NCBI GenBank assembly: GCA_029582155.1
Contig: CM055895.1
Coordinates: 7,188,544-7,252,543, forward strand
Direction of reading: 5' to 3'
Origin: Panopea generosa
Taxonomy: Eukaryota; Mollusca; Bivalvia; Adapedonta; Hiatellidae
Length of the DNA stretch: 64,000 bases
The position numbers were made by a program, and so were the translations under genes. Positions 56,196-64,000 of this stretch are shown here, piece after piece (position 1 is the first letter of the stretch; every line of letters starts with the position of its first letter). The notes under the pieces were generated by a model, which was not told the DNA's origin, did not search any database, and worked only from the letters and a program-made list of their open reading frames with translations.

Positions 56196-57880
56196 CTGTG
56201 AAAACGTGAACGTTGGTATTTAAATCGAGTATATTATGGTAAAGAAAAATGTGGTAAGGCTATTATGGTAATACACTTATTGCTTTTTGGTTGTGTGGTT
56301 TCTTTGGCAGTCATATGATTTAAATATAGATTTATATATATGAAAACAACAATTAAGATGGATATATACCTGGGTTGTCTCCCCTTGAACTCTATACTGA
56401 GTATGTGGCTTCATGTCGCCCTGTACTGTGATCGTATTTGGACGTCAGGAATGCCAAGTCGTCCATATGACGAATATGTAGGTTGCAGGTTGCTGTCCTA
56501 TGACTTTACTGCCACCAACTGAATTCCTGTCACGTCTATACATCGTTATTGATGAAGCGGACACATTTCTCGCTTAGGTCTAAAAACGGCCATCTGCCGT
56601 TATGTACTGGAACAGTAACAAACTCAATCTTTTTCGTCACAACCACACCTAAAGATGATTCTGCTTACTGGATATTGCATTCCTAACAGAGTCAGCATTT
56701 ATAGCAAAATCATCCACATACCTTAGTGAATTTCGTGTAAATCATGAAACAACAATTTTCAAATATTGTACAATGCGGATTTTACGATATTAGGCCAATG
56801 TAAACCTAAATTAGTTTTATGACAAATAAACCCGTTTAATTATTCTAACTTTCTTAATACTTAATGGAATTTGATGAACTAAACTTCAAAATGATTTATA
56901 CTTTAATGAAAGAATGAAAATGTAAAAATATCTTAAAACATTGCTTCTATCGATCTATCAATACGTTTTAACAATTCCACGCTACCTGACCTAAATATAG
57001 CCTATATCCCTACAATGGACACGTATTAGCTGACACTACTAAATTAGGCCACAGCAACCTCACTATTTTGTTACACCAACAGTTTAAGTAACTGCTGTCC
57101 AATTTACTAATACTAGTTATTCTGTATACACTTTTAGGAGCAATACAGTTAGTAATGAGCACAATTAATACATGTAATATAAATTATGTTGTTGTATTGG
57201 AATAGCCATATCAGTTAATAAAATGTTGAGTTTCTCTGTTTGTCTTATACATGTATGTTTTTTATGGATTTTAAAAAAAAAAAAGCCTACCAACCTACCC
57301 AGTAAAATCTAGGATCAGGCAAGGGGAAACAGAGATATTTTTAATTGTGGCCTAAGTGTGGCCTCCGTTTTTGCGAATGCATTCTGAATACGTCATCTCT
57401 ATGAACTTACTTAACGTTGAATGAGCGTGTTTGGAATACGTTGCCATTCCAACAGAAGTGTATTGTAGGTTATTTATGATATCAGTTTGTTGATTGACCT
57501 GACCCTCTGACCCATTCATTCCATACAATCATGTTCTATGGGGTTCAGGCTTGGGAATACAGTCATGCCCATAACAGTCTGTGACTGGGTCTGTCATGAT
57601 CTCTGACATATCATGGCTTTCTATAAGAAGGATCCTTCTCCGGAACCTCTATAATCTCTGACGTGCGCAGTAGGTAGATATTTATAACTTTTTACTTTGA
57701 CCTGTATTGCATTAGTTTTCAGCAGATTTTTTTTATTTTCATTCCTTTCAATGCCCACATGGATCATGGCTGTAAATATTGATATTTGAACAGGAAGTTA
57801 AAATACACGTGCGCAATGTTCATAATTCTCGGAAGTGATTGAATTCAAGCTGTGATCGAAAACAGGTCACGGCACCATAT
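56196..57880. other. Unassigned AT-rich region
   Basis: A 60-codon frame at 56340 has no known domain. Nothing else recognised. Confidence 0.3.
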
Positions 57881-57881
57881 C

Positions 57882-57882
<1 letters not shown>

Positions 57883-57912
<30 letters not shown>

Positions 57913-57935
57913 ATATTATATGTCTATATTATAGT
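57883..57935 (+). repeat. (AT)n microsatellite and 'tatgtctatattatagt' target repeat
   Basis: About 30 bases of alternating AT are followed by 'ttatatgtctatattatagt', directly next to the mariner left end. The same motif occurs twice more to the right of the element (59285-59330). Confidence 0.85.
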
Positions 57936-57937
57936 TA

Positions 57938-59283
57938 CGAGAAGCATTTCAAAAGTAATGCAACTGGGGTAATATAAAGCGCGCGTTTGATAGATATTAA
58001 ATTATTTATGCGTCATACCCTCAAAGTAATCCCCCTTGTTACGTACACAAAGTTTCAAATGTTTAATCCAGTTCTTAAAGACATCTTCATACTCATTTTC
58101 AGGTATACCCAGCATACACTGATAAACAGCGGACCCCAGGGCCTGTCGGGACCTATACTGTCTACCAGCTAAATGTTTTTTCAGTTTAGGGAACAAGAAA
58201 TAGTCACACGGGGCTAGGTCTGGGGAATATGGTGCATGTGGAAGAACTCGAACCCTTTCCTTGTTCAAAAACGAGGTCACAATAGCAGACTTTATATAGA
58301 CCTGCAATAGCAGGCATTGTCATGCAACAGGGATAGGTGCTTAAAGCCAGTGTGTGGGCGACGTTTGAAACATTGTTTTTTAAGTTTCTTCAACACTTTT
58401 TCTTTATAAAATATACCAGTCACAGATTTTCTATTTGGTACAACCAGTTGCATAATAGGACCACGTATATCAAAGAAAATAACAAACATTGCTTTCATAG
58501 CACTGATCAATCTTTTGGCAATTGTGGGGCGGCGACAGTTTTTGGTAGCCCATATTTTGTTGTTAAATTTTCTGGTAGGCTCGAAAAAGTGTACCCATGT
58601 CTCATCTCAAGTAATAATGTCAGAAAACTGCTTTCTTTGATATTTTGGAAACATTTTAAGCAGTTTTCTGGTAGTTTCAAGTCGGACACGCTTTTGCTTG
58701 TCTGACAACAAATGAGGGATCCATCTAGCTGTAATAGGTCTCATATTTAAATTATATTTCAGAATGCTGAATATGCTTGCGGCTGAAATACCAACTATAC
58801 TAGCTATCTGATAAACAGTTAGTCTGGCGTCATACTTAACCACATCACATACTTTGTTAACCATAATGTTAGAAGTAGCACTACAAGGACGTCCCGATTT
58901 TGGTGCATCATTAATGGAGTCACAACCGCTTTTAAACTTCTTAATCCACCTCGTGACGGTGGCATACGACACTTCATTCTGTCCATGAACAACACACGAT
59001 TCGTCAAAAATCTCCATCGCTGATACGCCAAGCTGGCATCGAGTCTTTACATAACCTCGAATTTCAGCTGCCTTTACACTCTTGCCAACCATTTTACTAT
59101 AGTGTCAATGACTATATGTTGCTTTTATCACTGTATTAGCGATAATACTGCGTGTACACCTGTAAACTTGGTATGTATGTGTAGAGAATGGATGTCTCGC
59201 TACATCGGTACAATTTTCACGAAAATCCCGTGCAAGGTGAGGCCGCACGATAATCAGTTGCATTACTTTTGAAATGCCCCTCG
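57938..59283 (-). mobile_element. Mariner element (1346 bp) with 29 bp inverted ends
   Basis: The left end (57938-57966) starts CGAGAAGCATTTCAAAAGTA and the right end (59255-59283), read inward, starts CGAGGGGCATTTCAAAAGTA; both go on ATGCAACTG. They differ at two of 29 positions. TA at 57936-57937 and 59284-59285 is the target duplication. Length and inner transposase are normal for a mariner. The ends look recent while the transposase is broken. Confidence 0.93.
58002..59092 (-). pseudogene. Mariner transposase, broken (one stop, one frameshift)
   Basis: The frame starts at ATG 59092 (MVGKSVKAAEIRGYV). The N-terminal paired helix-turn-helix part binds the inverted ends (VSYATVTRWIKKFKSG, then GRPCSATS and YQIASIVGIS). 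It runs 161 codons to a TGA at 58609-58607. That stop stands exactly where mariners have Gly in TGDETW; DETWVHFFEP, with the first catalytic Asp, follows at once. The second Asp is in LLHDNA. A frameshift lies just after it near 58300. The third Asp is in APYSPDLAPCDYFLF, about 34 residues on, as in DD34D mariners. The last frame ends at 58002 (YFEGMTHK). The cut-and-paste enzyme cannot be made from this copy. Confidence 0.92.
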
Positions 59284-59285
59284 TA

Positions 59286-60228
59286 TTATATGTCTATATA
59301 ATAGTTATTATATGTCTATATTATAGTATAATAAAGTCTTTATTATACTATATATAGGGATGTTAAATGTTTCTTGTCACTAGCCCCTGTGACTGATCTG
59401 GCCGGCCAGGTTGAATGAGGAATATTATTTTATTTTTAGGATGCAAAAAAATGAAAATTTGCGAAAAATATTGTAAAGACAGCTATCGCCACTGTTTCTT
59501 TTGCAAACTGTCTAATGAAGCTATATCAACTTATTATATAACTTCCACTCAAAAATATGAATCGTTAACATTCCAAGTCGAGAGGAAATACTTAAAGTGA
59601 CTATATTTCATTGGTAATTTGTGAGCAATGGAAGTATAGGGAATTAAACAAATAACAAATACTTTATGAAATCTCGGGCAGTCATTCAAGGTAGTTAATA
59701 AGATATAAGACACTGCCTAAAATAGGATTTATCTATTTTGATCAATACATAATTAGCAAATACATGTATTCTCATCCTGCTCTTTGGGTTCTATCATAGT
59801 TTTATCATGTCACAATTTGATCTTACTCATAGTAAAAATTGTTTCATCTTAGAAAGAGTTCAAATGACAATGCGAAGGTTGTCAAACAGTTTTTAAGTAC
59901 TTTCTATTTTTAGAATGGTGATTTCATTTCAAGTACCACTCCAATTTATATATTGATTTTGTAACGTTTTGGTGGATTTGGCATACAAAACTATTTGCAC
60001 AAGTTCAATTTAATTTTAGGCCACCTGGCGTTTATCAAAAATTGAAAATTTAATATTGCAGCTAGGTAACGTCCATTTTCCTATGAATTTATTTTTAAGA
60101 CATTTATATAAAGTTTTATCCTGATACATTCCCTTTCAGTGTTTAAATAATTTTTATATTCAAGCTTCAAATATATTATGGGAAGTTTTGTGATGAAAAT
60201 GAATGGTGAACACCATTTCTTTTGGATA
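59286..60228. other. Unassigned AT-rich region
   Basis: Begins with two more 'tatgtctatat' copies. Bases 59850-60110 resemble 49000-49210. No gene. Confidence 0.3.
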
Positions 60229-60540
60229 ATGAATGAATGAATAGGGTTTAACGGCGTACCAACACAATATAGGTTATTCGACACCAACAGGAAGGAAGAT
60301 TCCAGGTTCATTCTACATGTACAAAAACAACAAATTAACATATAGATTTAAAAAAAATACACCAACAAATGAATATGCAGAATGAACCTAGAACCTTGAT
60401 TCCTGCAGAACTGCAGAGTTTCAGCAAATTCTACCATATTACTCAAGTTGTTGCTTCTTACGACATGTATGAGCCACAGTGGTCCCATTCTTGCCATCAC
60501 TCATATGGCTCCCTGAAACCACACAGGGGTTGATAATTTA
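60229..60540. repeat. SINE-like dispersed repeat, 'gaatgaatgaatagggttta' start
   Basis: (gaat)n, then 'gggtttaacggcgtaccaac' + 'acaatataggttat'; a shorter piece of the same family is at 23934. Ends near 'accacacaggggttgataat'. No box A/B pair was clear. Confidence 0.4.
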
Positions 60541-60750
60541 ACCGCGATAATCTTTCCGATAATAAAGTAGTATTAATTTTGATCATTTGGGGAGCCATAT
60601 TACTCAAATATTTATCAATGTATTGAGGCAGTTTAAGTACATGTCCAAGATCTTATGGTAACCTTAATACTTTTTACATACACTGTAATTAACATTTATT
60701 ACTTGTTTGAACAGTGTAACTATGAAAATGCAGGTTCCAAAGTAACAATA

Positions 60751-60985
60751 CTCCAGATAAGCACTATTTTGGGGGTAGGGGTAGGGTGTATTTAAGCATT
60801 GAAATTTCTGAATAAAGCATTGAAATTTTAATTAAGGGGTAAAATAAGTATTGGTTATTGTCAATTTCGGTGTGAATTAGTTTGTTTTAAATGGCAATTT
60901 GATAAGAATGTTCATTTTTGCTGTTAACATTTTGAAACTAATTTAAGGGGTAAAATACTCATTTGAAGAAAATGCTTATCTGGAG
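60751..60985. mobile_element. Short inverted-repeat element (about 235 bp)
   Basis: The left end is CTCCAGATAAGCACTATTTT and the right end, read inward, is CTCCAGATAAGCATTTTCTT. 'ggggtaaaata' is found twice inside. No target duplication could be fixed, so the family is open. Confidence 0.55.
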
Positions 60986-60989
60986 CACT

Positions 60990-63119
60990 GAGTAATAACT
61001 CTACTCAAAAAGTTTACAGATTGACTTTGACTCAGGAAGTATAAATACGCTTTAATATTTTTTAAAATACCTGTTTTAGTATATAAATTAAAACATCAAC
61101 ATCAAGTTTATTTTATAACAGATGTACACTGACATCTAAAATTAAAAAAAAACACATATATCTATAATGATACAAAGGAAATGGGATTGACGACATCATG
61201 TTGTTTTCATTTGCCGCCAATATTGCTTCACATGATTTTACTGCCCTCTGCGAATGAAACAATACACTCAAATCTGTATCTGTTTTTAAGTTTATAGTTT
61301 ATTGCCATTCAGCAATTTTACATTGCATTACAATGATTAATCAAAGCACTGTAGTACTGATGGGGGCGGAGCATTTAAGATGTAAAATGTCGCTATTGTT
61401 TTAGACAAACAGGTCAGTTTGCATACGTTGAAGTAGAATAATCCCGATTACCTTTGATTCTTGTACATGGTACAGAATCTACATGTTCTATGCTAAACGT
61501 TGACTCTTTTCTAGAATATGTCAGAAACGTAACTGAATGGTTTGCCTTTGAAAGTGTATTTCTGCTATAGTAAGAATATTAACTCTTAAATTTGGCAATT
61601 GTCCAACTTCAAGATATTAGTTCAACTCAATGATATGAGATTTGTATCTTCAACTCAACTCGTGATATTTTCAGAAATGCCAAGCTTTCTATCATATACA
61701 GTATATATAAAATATCAAAGTGCTCTGAATCTAGCACGATGAATTCCTCTTTGAGTATATTCATTTACTATTTTCTTTATTGATTTCTCTAGCGCAACAG
61801 TAAAACAATTCGTTTTAAATACGAATAGTAGAAATGTTTATGTCGACATTAATAATTGATTCTTACATTTATATTTTCTAGGGCCCTATATCACCCCATA
61901 AACGGACCGCACTAACCAAAATGTTATGGCGCCGATTTTTAGACACATCTATATGTTTGCGTATTTTTGCTACGGAAACACAAATGCTTTAACTAATGTT
62001 TAAGTAAAATTATCTACCGTTCCAATTATTGGAAATTTGTTAAATATTTACTAAATAATAAAAAAACAACACTGACATTATTTATAACTCGATCAATCTC
62101 GAATTCTTTTTAGGAATACAAGTCTATTTTTAAACATTTGGGAGAAACCGCAAGTCACATGATCGGCATTAGCATATCTCTATTTTTAGAACGAGTATTG
62201 ATTGTTTATTGTCATAAGCAAGGAGTATAGTTCCTTTGCATAAGGGACAGATCTAGAAAAGTTTCGTTACCGTACACATTTTTAAAATGATAGAAAAAAG
62301 CGAAATCAGACTCCCGAATCAAGTACCTGTTAGCTGAAGCCCTTGCCAAAATATACGACTCTTTCAATGTGCATGTTGGCAATATAGTTCGTGACCTGGA
62401 ATTTGATTTACAAGATGGCGTAATCTTTTTGTCACATGATCATAGTTCAGCCCGTCTTTATTCATGTGCTTTAATTCCTTTGTGCCGATTAATGCTACAG
62501 CATATAAACTTGGAATTTATACGATACGTAATTGTTTATAGGTATAAATCGTCGCTGTATGTTATAATATTAATGTTTTCGTTGAAATAGGCGAATCTAC
62601 TGTTTATAGTGAGTTCGAGCGCTTATCAGTGGTGGAACTATTTGATAAGTGGTTGTTAGGTTTGCATTAACACGAAACACGGTTGTAGATTTGCGGTATT
62701 GAAAATAAAATCATGTTAGTTTTGAGAGCGGCTGCTAAAGCACCGCCCCCAAAAACTACAAAAGTGCCTGTCAGTATGAATGCCTCTGTTGTGCCTCTAA
62801 TTTTATTGTAGTAGCAATTTAACTAATGGGTCTCTACTAATGACAGTAGTACAATTACAGAGACAACAATTATGTGCCACTAATTTGACCAAAATCAGCC
62901 GAGAGATTTAGGAGGAATAACACTATCAAAAATAATTAATGGGCCAGAATTCTTCCAAAAGTCGATGGCACAGAAATTGACGCAGGCAAGTTTGACAAAA
63001 TTAGTTCAGGAAGAGTAGTGCTGGAAAGATTTACAATTAAAATTATTAAAGGGCCATAACTCCGCCACCTAGGGATGGACTGGTCTGGACTGGACTGGAA
63101 CACAACAACAATATTATGC
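60990..63119. other. Unassigned AT-rich region
   Basis: Bases 62065-62110 echo the start of repeat F ('cactgacattatttataact' + 'cgatca'). A 73-codon frame at 62369 has no known domain. Bases 63040-63065 carry 'aagggccataactccgcc'. Confidence 0.3.
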
Positions 63120-63123
63120 TTAA

Positions 63124-63344
63124 CCCTTTGTTTCATAAGCATTTTCTTGGACTCTTCCAAATTGAAAGCATTAATTCACCACGTATCAGTAATGGGTGAA
63201 TTACATTTATATTAAGTGACAGAGTGGAAAACAGTGCAGGAAGTGTTCAGATTGCTCATTAAGAGCAATCTGAACTCTTCCTGCACTGTTTTTAAAGGCC
63301 TTCTGTGATTGGTGCAGGAAAATGCATATCTATGGAGTAATGGG
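63124..63344 (+). mobile_element. Short TTAA hairpin element, copy 3 (221 bp)
   Basis: Flanked by TTAA at 63120-63123 and 63345-63348. Ends are CCCTTTGTTTCATAAG and, read inward from the right, CCCATTACTCCATAGAT. Inside, 63228-63257 and 63263-63292 make a 30 bp stem with a single mismatch and a loop of 5 bases. It lies in the opposite direction to the copy at 46041. Confidence 0.85.
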
Positions 63345-63348
63345 TTAA

Positions 63349-64000
63349 CTAGACTTCAAACTGAAACTCAGTAGCTAGTATGGCCAAATTAAGTTGAAAA
63401 GTTTTGGAATAGTGCAGCGTGCTGACATGATTTATCATTAAAAATAGGAAAAGGGTCATAACTCCACCAAAAGTCAACAGACTTAAACGTTATGGCGATA
63501 TTCACAACTAGACTTTATACTGATACATCGTAAAATCTATTAAGATGTTTAGAAGAAAGTATGATGTACATATTACAAAGGTGTACTTTTAAGAACAATT
63601 AAGAAAAAGATATCATCCACGACTTTTTTTTTCGGTTGAATAGAAAATTTCTACCCTTTCGATAATTGCTTTTGCTGAAACTTTCACATGAGGGAATTTT
63701 CTATTCAAACCTTAAACTAATAAAAGGTTCATATAATCAAAATGGTATCTGGGTCTATGTATAGAATATCAGATGACTATATTGATTTTTTGTTATATTT
63801 CTGCATCTAGATAGTTATTGCCTATAATTGATGATGTTAGTGTGATGTATATGATAACATATTTTGTAATAAATAATTCATTGGCATATTTTTTGCTATA
63901 GTTTACTTATAAATTATTAATTGAGGCAGTTGTTGGTAATAATTTGTTACATGCGAACATAAATATGGTAATTTCATTTGACAATGAATGTACCATATGT
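63349..64000. other. Unassigned AT-rich end of window
   Basis: Starts with an 'aaagggtcataactccacc' repeat piece (63420-63540); the rest is AT-rich with no gene recognised. Confidence 0.3.

Noticed and set aside
62369..62590. 73-codon plus-strand frame, MHVGNIVRDLEF...
   Set aside because: No recognisable family, no splice or promoter pattern; composition like the surroundings.

Overview
The window looks like a 64 kb piece of a repeat-rich, AT-rich animal genome, most likely a bivalve mollusc. The basis is an intron-rich conserved gene, and dispersed repeats of kinds I associate with clam and mussel genomes: units built on 'tgaccttgacctttga', units starting 'aacaagagggcc...cgctcacctg', and 'aaagggccataactc' units. 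There are no bacterial-type operons, no rRNA and no CRISPR array. Nearly all long open frames are accidental frames through minisatellites or transposon relics. All family assignments come from reading by eye; no search was run.

One conserved gene dominates: a UBE2D-type (UbcH5/effete) ubiquitin-conjugating enzyme on the minus strand. Its six coding exons lie at 45792-45769, 32853-32790, 31490-31459, 30054-29977, 27011-26906 and 1972-1833. Every junction is GT-AG, the reading frame is kept throughout, and the exons join to exactly 147 codons plus a stop. The gene covers about 44 kb, of which 444 bases are coding. Catalytic Cys85, the HPN motif, Phe62 and Ser94-Pro95-Ala96 are all present. The last exon is clearly more diverged than the others.

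The rest of 1-45.8 kb is intron (plus a short 3' flank) filled with repeats. Intron 5 (1973-26905) holds a compound 41/29-30 bp minisatellite (2.3-5.8 kb), a related 42 bp array (10.0-10.5 kb), a hAT-like element inside another repeat (7.0-8.4 kb), two TA-flanked inverted-repeat elements (10.7-11.8 and 14.5-15.2 kb), a tRNA-derived SINE (17.5-17.8 kb) and a three-layer nest of elements (22.4-26.3 kb). Intron 3 (between exons 3 and 4) carries a 70 bp minisatellite with a 280 bp higher-order unit. Intron 1 holds a second copy of a TTAA-flanked 1.67 kb element, a foldback element, another TA element and a second SINE copy.

Upstream of the gene (46-64 kb) I see no intact gene. This part has a short TTAA element with a near-perfect 30 bp hairpin (further copies at 32.2 and 63.1 kb), a long dispersed repeat (46.4-48.6 kb), a decayed DUF4371/hAT-like transposase (52.6-53.4 kb) and a mariner element with clear ends but a broken transposase (57.9-59.3 kb). 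I found no convincing new biological system. The points most worth a second look are the diverged last exon of the E2, the hairpin-bearing TTAA elements, the nested insertions, the minisatellite evolution, and an unidentified promoter-plus-exon-like patch near 14.1 kb.
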